From assembly GCA_965203375.1 (NCBI GenBank), contig OZ241886.1:1116001-1180000 (forward strand): a DNA stretch of 64,000 bases, read 5' to 3'. Within the stretch, counting starts at the first letter, position 1, and each line of letters starts with the position of its first letter. The DNA is from CATQHS01 sp965203375 (GTDB taxonomy: Bacteria > Actinomycetota > Acidimicrobiia > Acidimicrobiales > Aldehydirespiratoraceae). Below are positions 45,896 through 53,799 of this stretch, piece after piece. The translations under genes were made by a program, and so were the position numbers. Below the pieces are notes generated by a model. It searched no databases, was not told the origin of the DNA, and worked only from the letters and a program-made list of their open reading frames with translations.

Positions 45896-46447
45896 GGCGG
45901 CAGCCGAGGCGGGGGCTTCCGCAAGGTCGGCGAGCGCCTGATCCACGACGGCTACGTGATCCGCCTGCTGGAGGGCTCCTACGTCGATCCCTCCGGCCGG
46001 GCGATGCGGCGCGACGTGGTGCGCCACCCGGGGGCGGTGGGGGTGGTTCCCGTGGACGGCGCCGAGGTGGTGCTGGTCCGCCAGTACCGGGCCGCGGTGG
46101 AGGCCGAGGTGCTGGAGATCCCGGCCGGCCTGAGGGATGTGGCCGGCGAGGCCCCCGAGGTCACCGCCATGCGGGAGATGGAGGAGGAGATCGGCTTCAC
46201 CTGCGATTCGGTGGCGGGGTTGGGGGCGTTCCACAACTCGGTCGGGTTCAGCGACGAGTTGGTCCACCTGTTTCTGGCCACCGGGCTGCGAGCCGTGCCG
46301 CACCGTCGGTCGGGGGCCGAGGAGGAGTGGATGACGGTGGTGCGGGCGCCGGTCGGCGGGGTGGCTGAGATGATCGAGCGGGGCGAGATCACCGACGCCA
46401 AGACGGTGGTCGGCCTGCTGCTGGCCGCCCGGAGGCTGGGGTGGTGA
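45878..46447 (+). CDS. Nudix hydrolase, ADP-ribose pyrophosphatase type
   Basis: A 189-residue Nudix protein. The catalytic box is EAPEVTAMREMEEEIGF (residues about 86-102), a good REUxEExGU match although the leading Gly is shifted by one. VGVVPVDGAEVVLVRQYRAAVEAEVLEIPAGLRDV before it is typical of ADP-ribose/ADP-sugar pyrophosphatases. It would hydrolyse ADP-ribose to AMP and ribose 5-phosphate. The first 15 residues are a Gly-rich tail created by the junction. The stop overlaps xerD by 7 bp (start GTG 46441), so coupled translation is likely. Confidence 0.88.
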   Translation: MTAAGEGGSRGGGFRKVGERLIHDGYVIRLLEGSYVDPSGRAMRRDVVRHPGAVGVVPVDGAEVVLVRQYRAAVEAEVLEIPAGLRDVAGEAPEVTAMREMEEEIGFTCDSVAGLGAFHNSVGFSDELVHLFLATGLRAVPHRRSGAEEEWMTVVRAPVGGVAEMIERGEITDAKTVVGLLLAARRLGW

Positions 46448-47415
46448 GACCGGCCGCCGGGGCCGCTCTCGGCGTTGCCTCCGAGTCGGTGCGGCTCGAT
46501 GCCGAGGTGGAGGACTTCTTGGTCTGGCTGGCGGTGGAGCGGGGCCGCTCGCCCCTCACCCTGGAGTCCTACCGGCGCGACCTGGTCCGCTATCACCTTC
46601 ATCTTGTTGACCGGGGCCGGCGGCCGGCCGGGGCCGATTCCGGCGACGTGATCGCCTTCGTGCGGGGGCTGCAGGACGTGGGGCTGGCCCCGGCGTCGGT
46701 CACTCGGGCCCTGGTGGCGGTGCGGGGCTTGCACCGGTTTCTGGCCGCCGAGGGCCATCGGGCCGACGACCCGGCCGCGGATGTGGAGATCCCGCCGCTG
46801 CGCCGGGGGCTGCCCAAGGCTCTGACCGCGGCCCAGGTGGCATCGCTGGTCGAGGCGGTGGCCGGCGATGAGCCCGCCGACCGCCGGGACCGGGCCATCC
46901 TCGAGGTGATGTACGGGACCGGCTGTCGCATCTCGGAGCTGACGGGCCTGTCGCTGGCCGACGTGGATTTGCACGATGGGCTGGCCCGGGTGATGGGCAA
47001 GGGCTCCAAGGAGCGGATCGTTCCCGTCGGCCGCTGCGCCGCCGAGGCGCTGGAGCGCTGGCTGGCCCCCGAGGGCCGGGGCTGGCTCGAGCCCCGCCGC
47101 TGGGCCCGCCGGGGCGACGCCGAGGCCGTCTTCTTGAACCAGCGGGGCGGCCGGCTGACCCGCCAGGGGGTGTGGACGGTGGTGCGCCGTCGGGGCGCGG
47201 AGGCCGGTCTGGACGGGCTGTTGACCCCCCACGTGCTGCGCCACTCCTGCGCCACCCACATGCTGGACTGCGGCGCCGACATCCGCACCGTGCAGGAGAT
47301 GCTGGGCCACGCCTCCATCTCCACCACCCAGATCTACACCAAGGTGTCCACCGAGCGGCTGTGGGCCGTCTACCGGGCCGCCCACCCCCGAGCCGTCGCC
47401 GCCGCCGAGCGGTGA
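46441..47415 (+). CDS. xerD: Tyrosine recombinase XerD
   Basis: A 324-residue site-specific recombinase that resolves chromosome dimers at dif with XerC. The N-terminal SAM-like domain (VEDFLVWLAVERGRSPLTLESYRRDLVRY) is followed by the catalytic domain with Arg in GTGCRISELTGLSLADVD, Lys in GKGSKERIVPVGR, HxxR in LTPHVLRHSCATHML, His in LGHASISTTQ and the nucleophile Tyr in QIYTKVSTERL. All catalytic residues are present. GTG 46441 overlaps the Nudix gene; the first about 15 residues lie outside the family alignment, so a later start is possible. Its end is copied with the start of the next gene. Confidence 0.93.
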   Translation: MVRPAAGAALGVASESVRLDAEVEDFLVWLAVERGRSPLTLESYRRDLVRYHLHLVDRGRRPAGADSGDVIAFVRGLQDVGLAPASVTRALVAVRGLHRFLAAEGHRADDPAADVEIPPLRRGLPKALTAAQVASLVEAVAGDEPADRRDRAILEVMYGTGCRISELTGLSLADVDLHDGLARVMGKGSKERIVPVGRCAAEALERWLAPEGRGWLEPRRWARRGDAEAVFLNQRGGRLTRQGVWTVVRRRGAEAGLDGLLTPHVLRHSCATHMLDCGADIRTVQEMLGHASISTTQIYTKVSTERLWAVYRAAHPRAVAAAER

Positions 47416-47540
47416 GGGCGCCGGTTCGGAGCGCTGAGGGCCGCCTCGGAGCGGTGAAGAGACCAGTTCAAAGCGCTGAGGGCCGCCTACGAGCGGTGAG
47501 GGCGCCGGTTCTCCGGGCTGGCCGGCGGCTGCGGGTCGGG
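47406..47540 (+). repeat. xerD/HD-gene junction: three 42-bp copies in one frame
   Basis: GTG codons at 47412, 47454 and 47496 lie exactly 42 bp apart, each in a GAGCGGTGA-type context copied from the xerD end and followed by (A/G)GGGCGCCGGTTC-like sequence. Because 42 is a multiple of 3 and no stop intervenes, all three starts are in frame with the HD protein, encoding VRAPVRSAEGRLGA, VKRPVQSAEGRLRA and VRAPVLRAGRRLR in succession. Confidence 0.85.
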
Positions 47541-48059
47541 TGGGGGGTCGGCCGGCACCTGGCCCGCCGGTTCTTCGGCTCGCTGCGCCCGGGCGGCCCC
47601 CGGCCCGCCGATATCGAGTGGGTGCAGGCGATGCTGTCGGCGGCCGAGTTGCGGCTGTGGGAGCGCCTGTCGGGCCCCGACCGCCGCCATTCGGTGGAGG
47701 TGGCCCGGGAGGTTCAGCGGCTCTTGGGGCCTGAAGCCGACGCGCCGGTGCTGGCCGCGGCCCTGCTGCACGACGTGGGAAAGCTGGACGCCGGCCTGGG
47801 CACTCCGGGCCGGGTGGCGGCCACCCTGATCGGCATGACGGCCGGCTCTGGCACCGTGTCGCGGTGGGCCGGAAAGAGGGGCTTCCGGGGCCGGGCGGCC
47901 CGCTACCTCCAGCACACCCAACGGGGAGCCGAACTGCTGTCCGACGCCGGGAGCGCCCCGCTCGTCGTGGCCTGGGCCCGCGACCATCACCTGCCCCCGG
48001 ACCGCTGCCGCATCGCCGGTGACCTGGCCGCCGCGCTGAGAGCCGCCGACAACGACTGA
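47496..48059 (+). CDS. HD-domain hydrolase-like protein
   Basis: About 187 residues. The core shows LAAALLHDVGKLDAGLG (HD metal-binding motif) and QHTQRGAELLSDAG with VVAWARDHHLPPDR, as in HD-superfamily phosphohydrolases. Substrate is unknown; relatives cleave nucleotides or cyclic dinucleotides. An N-terminal stretch ADIEWVQAMLSAAELRLWERLSGPDRRHSVEVAREVQRLL precedes the domain. Three tandem GTG starts exist (47412, 47454, 47496); I choose the last, since the earlier ones only add repeated basic peptides, but ribosomes could use any. It is coupled to xerD. Confidence 0.8.
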   Translation: MRAPVLRAGRRLRVGWGVGRHLARRFFGSLRPGGPRPADIEWVQAMLSAAELRLWERLSGPDRRHSVEVAREVQRLLGPEADAPVLAAALLHDVGKLDAGLGTPGRVAATLIGMTAGSGTVSRWAGKRGFRGRAARYLQHTQRGAELLSDAGSAPLVVAWARDHHLPPDRCRIAGDLAAALRAADND

Positions 48060-48088
48060 AGGCGCCGGGCCGCCGGGAAGACTCGGCT

Positions 48089-48094
48089 TAGGGT
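48089..48094 (+). promoter_or_regulatory. Candidate -10 box (TAGGGT)
   Basis: TAGGGT lies 7 nt before ATG 48102 and overlaps the upstream in-frame GTG 48093, so it argues for ATG 48102 as the start. Confidence 0.45.
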
Positions 48095-48101
48095 GGACCT
48101 C

Positions 48102-49316
48102 ATGGCCGAGGAATTCGTCGAGGCGTTGGTTGAGGCCCCGGTGGGGGTTGTGACGCTGGCTGCGGTTGAGGAGCGGTTCGGCGATCGAAGGACTTTCATC
48201 AGGCCCGAGGATCGTGTCTCTGATCCAAGGGCCGTTGAGCGTGCCGTCGATTGGGTCCGTGGCGCTTCTGTCGGTGAGGTTCTCGCATTTGCGGTACGGG
48301 CCGGCCATGGCGAAGCTGGGCCGTGGGTGTCCGGCGCCGCTGGCGAAGTCGCGGCTGGCTATCGCAATGCCGAGAGCAGGCTGGCGATAGCGGCTGCTGT
48401 GGCGCAGAAGTTCGACGATGTCTTTCATGCGACGATGGACCCGGCCAGCCAAGAGTGGTGGGCCGCGGACTGCTCGCCCCACCGATACCACGACGGCACC
48501 TTGTTGTGGACCATGTCGAGCCACCCGCCGGAAGTTCACGACGACGTCGTGTTCGTCCAGGATCTGCACCCGGACCCGATAAGCCGCTGGCGCCTCGAGA
48601 TCGAAGGCCGGCCCAGGGTGAAGGAGATTCACCGCCCCGCTGACTGGATCGATCTGGTCGAGCGTTGGCCCGACCCGGACGCGGACATGTACAAGTCATA
48701 CGGCACCTGGGAGTTCAAGTCGCCCAAGCCGCCGCGGCGCTTCCCCCGGTTCAGGCGGCTGGAGCACGCGTCGAGGGTGCCTTTCGTCGCGGTCGAACCG
48801 CTTCGTCTGCGCAATCTGTTTCGTCTGCGCAATCTGTTCCCGTCCTTGTGGTGGCGGCGGCGGTTCGGATACGACCCCGAAGAGCAGGCTCGCGAGCTTC
48901 TGGCCGTGCCGGGGCAGCACGCGGCTTACCCGGCACCGCCGCGGCTCGTCGGGGTGGACTGGGCCGCGGCGGCCGAGCACTACGACGCCGTGCATCTGAG
49001 CTGGGCGGGCTTCTTGACCACCGAGGGCTACGTGAGCGAACTGGCTGACGGGTCGGTCACCATGCTGCGCGGCTTCTTCAGCGAGACCACGCTGTGGCTC
49101 TCAGACGTGTTCGCCCCGGTTCCCGCCTACCCTCTCGGTGCTCCAGAGGGGTTTACCGACCGCGACAACGACGGCGGGATCGACGTCGCCGCCGATCCCG
49201 CCCGAGCCGCCCGAGACCGGCTCAACCTGGACGTCATGCTGGGCCGACAGGAGATACCCCCACCACCGAACCCGGACCCGGCACCCCCCAAGAAGAGGCG
49301 GATGTGGCGATGCTGA
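48102..49316 (+). CDS. Protein of unknown function (404 residues)
   Basis: I do not recognise a family. It is acidic and Trp-rich, with no signal peptide or membrane segment. Notable parts: an N-terminal helical domain (about 1-110), a Trp/His-rich stretch ATMDPASQEWWAADCSPHRYHDGTLLWTMSSHPPEVHDD (quoted in parts), LRLRNLFRLRNLF encoded by an 18-bp tandem duplication (about 48805-48840), and a C-terminal TDRDNDGGIDVAADP that resembles a calcium-binding DxDxDG loop. A Pro-rich basic tail follows. It starts the accessory segment between xerD and trpS/scpA and may be a recent arrival, though its base composition is still high-GC. Confidence 0.6.
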   Translation: MAEEFVEALVEAPVGVVTLAAVEERFGDRRTFIRPEDRVSDPRAVERAVDWVRGASVGEVLAFAVRAGHGEAGPWVSGAAGEVAAGYRNAESRLAIAAAVAQKFDDVFHATMDPASQEWWAADCSPHRYHDGTLLWTMSSHPPEVHDDVVFVQDLHPDPISRWRLEIEGRPRVKEIHRPADWIDLVERWPDPDADMYKSYGTWEFKSPKPPRRFPRFRRLEHASRVPFVAVEPLRLRNLFRLRNLFPSLWWRRRFGYDPEEQARELLAVPGQHAAYPAPPRLVGVDWAAAAEHYDAVHLSWAGFLTTEGYVSELADGSVTMLRGFFSETTLWLSDVFAPVPAYPLGAPEGFTDRDNDGGIDVAADPARAARDRLNLDVMLGRQEIPPPPNPDPAPPKKRRMWRC

Positions 49317-49350
49317 TCAAGGGTGGAAGCGTGGTACCCGTCGGGCATCG

Positions 49351-49593
49351 TTATATTGCAGCCAGTGCTAAGCTTACAAAGAAGATAGAGAAATACAATC
49401 CAATGGCTGAGCAAAGTCCCCAGAACACATCAATCAAAAATGGTAGAGAATTTCTCTTGAAAGCAAGGTAAATTGATAGACATCCAAGCATAAAACATTC
49501 ATAGACTATGATAGCAGGGCTCAAGGCACTGAATAATATCCAAAAAGCCACTCTCCGATACCATCGCGTCTTTATCACAGTCCGCTCACTCAA
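49351..49593 (-). CDS. Small two-pass membrane protein
   Basis: An 80-residue hydrophobic protein with two membrane segments (about residues 15-40 FWILFSALSPAIIVYECFMLG and 52-78 LIDVFWGLCSAIGLYFSIFFVSLAL) around a basic loop. No family is recognised. It starts at ATG 49593, overlapping the end of the lipoprotein gene upstream by 8 bp, and lies in an AT-rich stretch, so it is probably the last gene of the lipoprotein operon and horizontally acquired. Confidence 0.55.
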   Translation of the reverse strand: MSERTVIKTRWYRRVAFWILFSALSPAIIVYECFMLGCLSIYLAFKRNSLPFLIDVFWGLCSAIGLYFSIFFVSLALAAI

Positions 49594-50092
49594 ACGCGGT
49601 TATGTAGCCTGATAATGCACCTGGTTCTGTGGCTTCCAGTTTCGTCTCGCGACCATTTCGTATCAGCGTGACATCACCGTCGGTCACGACCAGCGACGCC
49701 ACATACTCACCGAGACGGCACTGTACAGGATTGATAGGTTCTCGGTTTGATGTCTTTATCCAGTCCGGGTATTCGTATCCGATCCATAAATAGATCATCC
49801 CGCTATCTTTGAGATGGTATGAATGCCAAGTCGGTCGTCCGATGGTAAAGTTTGCAGCTATCCAAGTGCGTTTATGGGTCGAAGTGCTCGCTTCATAAAA
49901 GACCACAAGCTCAGCATGTCTTGTCCCAACCAAGCGCAGCGCTACCGTTTCAGTACCTGATGGGGTTGGTTTTCGGCAAGCCGTCTTCGGGCCCCAGCTA
50001 CACGCACCTAATGTGCTTGTAAATGTCATGAGGGCGACGATTGAACAGAGCCAGGCTAAGGCACGATTTCGCGCTGCGGCTTCTTCTGGCAT
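49586..50092 (-). CDS. Putative lipoprotein of unknown function
   Basis: A 168-residue protein. The N-terminus ARNRALAWLCSIVALMTFTSTLGACSW has a signal core and a lipobox (TLGAC). The mature part is beta-rich (TVALRLVGTRHAELVVFYEASTSTHKRTWIAANF, IYLWIGYEYPDW, YVASLVVTDGDVTLI) with a second Cys pair (TACRK, VQCRLG). I do not recognise the fold. Its ATG at 50092 lies 4 bp after the stop of the three-repeat lipoprotein gene, so it shares its operon. GC content is lower than in the core genome. Confidence 0.65.
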   Translation of the reverse strand: MPEEAAARNRALAWLCSIVALMTFTSTLGACSWGPKTACRKPTPSGTETVALRLVGTRHAELVVFYEASTSTHKRTWIAANFTIGRPTWHSYHLKDSGMIYLWIGYEYPDWIKTSNREPINPVQCRLGEYVASLVVTDGDVTLIRNGRETKLEATEPGALSGYITAFE

Positions 50093-50096
50093 TGTG

Positions 50097-51530
50097 TTAT
50101 GGGTTTTCTGTGGGTTTGCAGCCGGTTTGGCGTTCGGGTGGCACCCACGGGATGCATTGTTTGGGGGACATGTGAGTTGCGGTGAATACGCGGTCGACGC
50201 CGGCGGAGCAGGCGTCGGGGACGCTTTGGTCTGCGCCGCCTGCCATCTGGACCCGGTCGCCGCTGGCCATGGGCCCCTGGTCGTGGACCCGGATCGTGTC
50301 GGTGTTGGGGTCGTAGCTGGTCTGGGCTCGGGGCAGGTTCACGAAGACGCGGACCGGTTCGGGCAGCTCTTCTAGCGGCACACCCGGTACGAGCCACGCG
50401 AAATCGTCGATGACATAAACGCACGGCCCCTCAATCAACAAAACCCCCTCAGCCGCCGGAGCATAGGAGGGTAGGGCTGGATTGTAGTCCCACATGCCAG
50501 CCAATGGATCGGCAGGCTTGCATCTGGTTTGGCGTTCATGGGGCAACCACGTATCGCATTGTTTGGGGGATATATGGGTTGCGGTGAACACGCGGCCTAC
50601 ATTGTCAGAGCATATATCTGGAGGGCGCTGTTGTGGGCCGTCTGAGGGGTTGAGGCTCCGGCCAACTCCGATAAGTTCGACTTGGTCGCCGTTGGTCATA
50701 GGGCCTTGACTGTGAACCCATATCGACTGAGAGTCGAGATCGTAACGGGCCTGTTCCCGCGGCAATTTGATAAATACGCGAGACTTTGACCGCTGTTCTG
50801 GCGGCGTATCTACGGGACCATCGTCGATGACGTATACGCAAGGCTCCTCGATCAAAAGGGTGCCTTCCCATAGGTATCCGGGAGAGGGGGCATCCTCATC
50901 GTAGTTCCACAGACCGGCCAGAGGATCGGAGACGGTAGGATGACACCCGCTTTGGACCCAATGATCAGATGGAAACCATAGAGCACAACGCTTCAAGGTC
51001 ATGCCTTTGACGTTGAACGCTCGGTCAATGTCGGTGGAGCAGATGTCTGGAAGGCTTGGGCCAACGCCGCCTCCGATCATTTCGATCCGGTCGCCGCTCG
51101 CCATGGGACCCTCATTGTGAACCCAGATCAATTGGTTGTCGGGATCATGCTTGGTCTGGCCTCGCGGCATGTTCACAAAAATGCGGATCGGGTCGGGCAG
51201 TTCTTCCAGTGGTGTACCGGGGAAGAGCCATGCATAGTCATCTATCACATACACACACGGCCCCTCAATTAGAAGGATCCCCTCAACTTCAGCATTGTGA
51301 AAAGGTTCTTCCTCGTTGAAATCCCACATGCCGACAAAGACATCGGGGACTATAACATTTTCAGATGATGTAGTCTGCACCGGATGTGGCGCAGGTGATG
51401 CTGTCGGCACCGCCTGCGCCACATCCTCCATCGTGCCGTCACTTGCCAGGCGATTGCTATCACCCGAGCAGCTAGCCACCATGATTAAAACGGTCACCAA
51501 CTGGAATGCCACCCGTCGCCCGCGTGTCAT
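50097..51530 (-). CDS. Lipoprotein with three copies of an unrecognised ~140-residue domain
   Basis: A 477-residue protein. The signal peptide ends in a lipobox (MVASC, Cys21), followed by a Ser/Thr-rich linker. Three tandem domains (about 63-200, 201-345, 346-477) each carry (A/V)GxW(D/N)(F/Y)xxxxP, (I/T)LLIExPCVYVIDD, a FxxxPRxQxxxDxxxxxIxVHxxGPM-GDxVxxxGG block, C(S/A), and a KxC...GC(H/K)P ending. Conserved cysteines suggest disulfides outside the membrane. I know no such family. Its stop is 4 bp before the next lipoprotein and its start overlaps (ATGA) the upstream two-domain lipoprotein, so four genes (52405 to 49351) form one operon. Confidence 0.75.
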   Translation of the reverse strand: MTRGRRVAFQLVTVLIMVASCSGDSNRLASDGTMEDVAQAVPTASPAPHPVQTTSSENVIVPDVFVGMWDFNEEEPFHNAEVEGILLIEGPCVYVIDDYAWLFPGTPLEELPDPIRIFVNMPRGQTKHDPDNQLIWVHNEGPMASGDRIEMIGGGVGPSLPDICSTDIDRAFNVKGMTLKRCALWFPSDHWVQSGCHPTVSDPLAGLWNYDEDAPSPGYLWEGTLLIEEPCVYVIDDGPVDTPPEQRSKSRVFIKLPREQARYDLDSQSIWVHSQGPMTNGDQVELIGVGRSLNPSDGPQQRPPDICSDNVGRVFTATHISPKQCDTWLPHERQTRCKPADPLAGMWDYNPALPSYAPAAEGVLLIEGPCVYVIDDFAWLVPGVPLEELPEPVRVFVNLPRAQTSYDPNTDTIRVHDQGPMASGDRVQMAGGADQSVPDACSAGVDRVFTATHMSPKQCIPWVPPERQTGCKPTENP

Positions 51531-52405
51531 CGCTTGGGTCTCATACTTCCTGCGACGAATCGATAATCAACATCAGCAGAACATACTTCGGGAATAATAC
51601 GGTTTGGCAGCGAGTCATCTGACAGGTCGGAGTCCAGTTCCCAACCTCCTCCAACCAACTCGACTCGATCCCCGCTGACCACGGGGCCTTCGTCGTGGAC
51701 CCAGATCGACCCGGTATCGGGGTCATACCGGGTCGGGCCACGAGGCAAATGAATAAAGGAGACATCTGGCTCTGGTCGCTGTTCTGGTGGCCAATCCATG
51801 TAGTCATCTGTGACGTATACGCATGGCCACTCGATCGAGAGCAAACCTTGAGATCCACCATGCATAGAAAATCCTTGGTAGCCCCATAAGCCTGCCAAGG
51901 GGTCGGTGACGCTGGGATGGCACCCGCTCTGGCTCCAGTGGTCAATGGGAAACCATATTCTGCACGGTTTGAAGGCCATGCTCTTGGCGTTGAACACGCG
52001 GTCAACATCGGCGGAGCAAACATCTGGAAGGCTCGGGTTGATGCCTCCTCCAATCAACTCGACCCGATCTCCGCTGTTTATAGGACCGTTGTTGTTGATC
52101 CAGATTGACCCGGCACTGGTATCGTAGCGGGTATGTTGCCGGGGCAGATTAACAAAGATGCGGATCGGTTCCGGCAACTCTTCCGGCCGTGTGCCCGGAA
52201 GGAGCCACGCGTAATCATCGATCACATACACACACGGCCCCTCGATCAGGAGGATTCCCTCAATCCCAGCACTGTGAAAGGGTTCGTCTTCGTCGAAGTT
52301 CCACATGCCTGCAAAGAGATCACTGTCGTCTGAGCAGCCGAAGGCTGTGATCAGGGCCAGCGCCGACAGAGCCGCAACCTTGCATCTGCTAGTCTGCTTC
52401 TCCAT
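51527..52405 (-). CDS. Lipoprotein with two copies of the same repeated domain
   Basis: A 292-residue paralogue of the next gene. The lipobox is TAFGC (about Cys24). Two domains follow (about 29-168 and 169-292): FAGMWNFDEDEPFHSAGIEGILLIEGPCVYVIDDYAWLLPGT at the start of the first is nearly the same as the first domain of the 477-residue protein, so the genes arose by duplication. The second domain is shorter and ends FVAGSMRPKR, lacking the final Cys pair, perhaps truncated. It overlaps the following gene by 4 bp. It is the first gene of the operon; the serine protease gene upstream ends 43 bp before it. Confidence 0.75.
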   Translation of the reverse strand: MEKQTSRCKVAALSALALITAFGCSDDSDLFAGMWNFDEDEPFHSAGIEGILLIEGPCVYVIDDYAWLLPGTRPEELPEPIRIFVNLPRQHTRYDTSAGSIWINNNGPINSGDRVELIGGGINPSLPDVCSADVDRVFNAKSMAFKPCRIWFPIDHWSQSGCHPSVTDPLAGLWGYQGFSMHGGSQGLLSIEWPCVYVTDDYMDWPPEQRPEPDVSFIHLPRGPTRYDPDTGSIWVHDEGPVVSGDRVELVGGGWELDSDLSDDSLPNRIIPEVCSADVDYRFVAGSMRPKR

Positions 52406-52448
52406 CGGCGCTGGCCCCTATGTGTGGTTTCGTCGTTGGCTTTAGACT

Positions 52449-53642
52449 TTAGCGTATAGTCACAGGTCCTGTGAATAATATGTCGACTCTGAGTTCGCTC
52501 TCTACATCTTGTATCGCAGAGAACCAGGCAGTTCCTCCTGAATTACAATCATCACGAGAAGGACCACCGCCATGTATACCATAGGCGACATCACGGTAAT
52601 ACCATGGCCCACCGCTGTCTCCACCGCATGAAACGAGACTATCACCACCCGCACGCACGAAAGTGTTGCTGCACGAAGTTCTCCCGCATGGCGAGTCGGG
52701 GTCCAATGACTGGCTTGGGGAGTAGTTTATATCGTTTACGGTGCCACAGGAGCTGCCGCTATTCCTGCCGTAGTGGCATACGTAGTTTCCCATCATCCGG
52801 CCCCTCGACATATCACTGCTGACGCCACATGGATGGAAGTTTCCGCAAACGAACTCGTCCAAGAGCCGGTGAGATGAACCTGATGGAATGCTCAGAAACC
52901 GGGCATCCACATAGGGGCCTTCTCTCTGGATGACATGTCTCAGCCGCACTCCATGCATGTCGAGAGACCTCTTGCAGTGTCCTGCGGTGATGATGCCGTA
53001 CACGCTAGTGCCTCGCTGTCGGGCCGCGAATCCCGATGTGCATACACCAACCTGTTGGCCTCCTGCGAAGGTGGCCTCTACGGCTAGGCCGCGGCCGTCT
53101 TCTACTGCGTAGTTGACGCTGATGGTGCCGGCGAGTTGTTTGGTGACTTGGGCGGCCTTGGCTTGGAACGCTTCGTCGGTCACGGCGACGGGTCCGGTGT
53201 CGGTCAGGCCGCCGGGCACGACTGTGGCCAGGGCGGGATCGATGCCGATGCTCACGGCGTTGGCATCCATGTCGATGTCGGTGTAGGTCACCATGCGCGC
53301 CACGCCCGAGGCGGGGCCGTCGTTGACCCGGCCGGTGGCGCCGTTGCGGAACAGGCCTTGCTGGGCGGCCAGCAACTCGGCGTGGCTGTGATCGGCGCCA
53401 GTGCGTATCCGAACGTCGGCGTGAGCGGCAGCCACAGCGGCCGCGGCGGCGCCGGGCGGGTCGTCGCCGGTGAGCCACACCCAGCCTCCGAAGCTGGGTC
53501 CGTGGTCGATGCCCCAGCCGGCCAGCCGGGCGGCTTCCAGTCCTCGGATTGAGGCCAGGATCTCTTGGAGGGGCTGGATGCGGTCTAGGCGGCGCTGGGC
53601 CTCGGCGAGCGACACCGAGTAGTCAGACGCGTATGAGGTCAC
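52449..53642 (-). CDS. Secreted chymotrypsin-like serine protease (streptogrisin type)
   Basis: About 397 residues. An N-terminal region (about 1-190) resembles the helical/beta prodomain of streptogrisin and alpha-lytic proteases. The mature enzyme begins near TISVNYAVEDGRGLAVEATFAGGQQVGVCTSGF. The catalytic His is in YGIITAGHCKRS, a candidate Asp is in PYVDARFLSI, and the Ser in SCGGDSGGPWYY; Cys pairs flank the active site. GTG 53642 is only the first start codon in this frame. The signal peptide lies upstream in other frames (see 53643-53799), so the full gene is interrupted by frameshifts. It may still be made if the frameshifts are sequencing errors. Confidence 0.85.
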   Translation of the reverse strand: MTSYASDYSVSLAEAQRRLDRIQPLQEILASIRGLEAARLAGWGIDHGPSFGGWVWLTGDDPPGAAAAAVAAAHADVRIRTGADHSHAELLAAQQGLFRNGATGRVNDGPASGVARMVTYTDIDMDANAVSIGIDPALATVVPGGLTDTGPVAVTDEAFQAKAAQVTKQLAGTISVNYAVEDGRGLAVEATFAGGQQVGVCTSGFAARQRGTSVYGIITAGHCKRSLDMHGVRLRHVIQREGPYVDARFLSIPSGSSHRLLDEFVCGNFHPCGVSSDMSRGRMMGNYVCHYGRNSGSSCGTVNDINYSPSQSLDPDSPCGRTSCSNTFVRAGGDSLVSCGGDSGGPWYYRDVAYGIHGGGPSRDDCNSGGTAWFSAIQDVESELRVDILFTGPVTIR

Positions 53643-53799
53643 CGCCAGATCCGGCGGCGGCTCGGGGTCGGGGGTAGCCGAGGCCCAGCCGCGCCCGGCT
53701 GGACTGACAGCAGGGCTGCGGTCAGGGCTGCCGCGGTGAGCGGGCTGAGCCGGCGGATCAGCCTCTTGGGCTTGTGTGTTCGGTGGTCGGAGATGTCAT
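53643..53799 (-). pseudogene. Frameshifted 5' end of the serine protease gene
   Basis: On the minus strand, ATG 53799 opens MTSPTTEHTSPR and stops after 13 codons. The next frame encodes a signal-peptide core KRLIRRLSPLTAAALTAALL, ending at about 53695. The mature frame (GWASATPDPEPPPDLAV) is open here but lacks a start. Two frame changes are needed to join start, signal peptide and protease. Confidence 0.6.

Noticed and set aside
42745..45924. 1059-codon minus-strand frame
   Set aside because: Antisense shadow of recN and pyrG caused by high GC.
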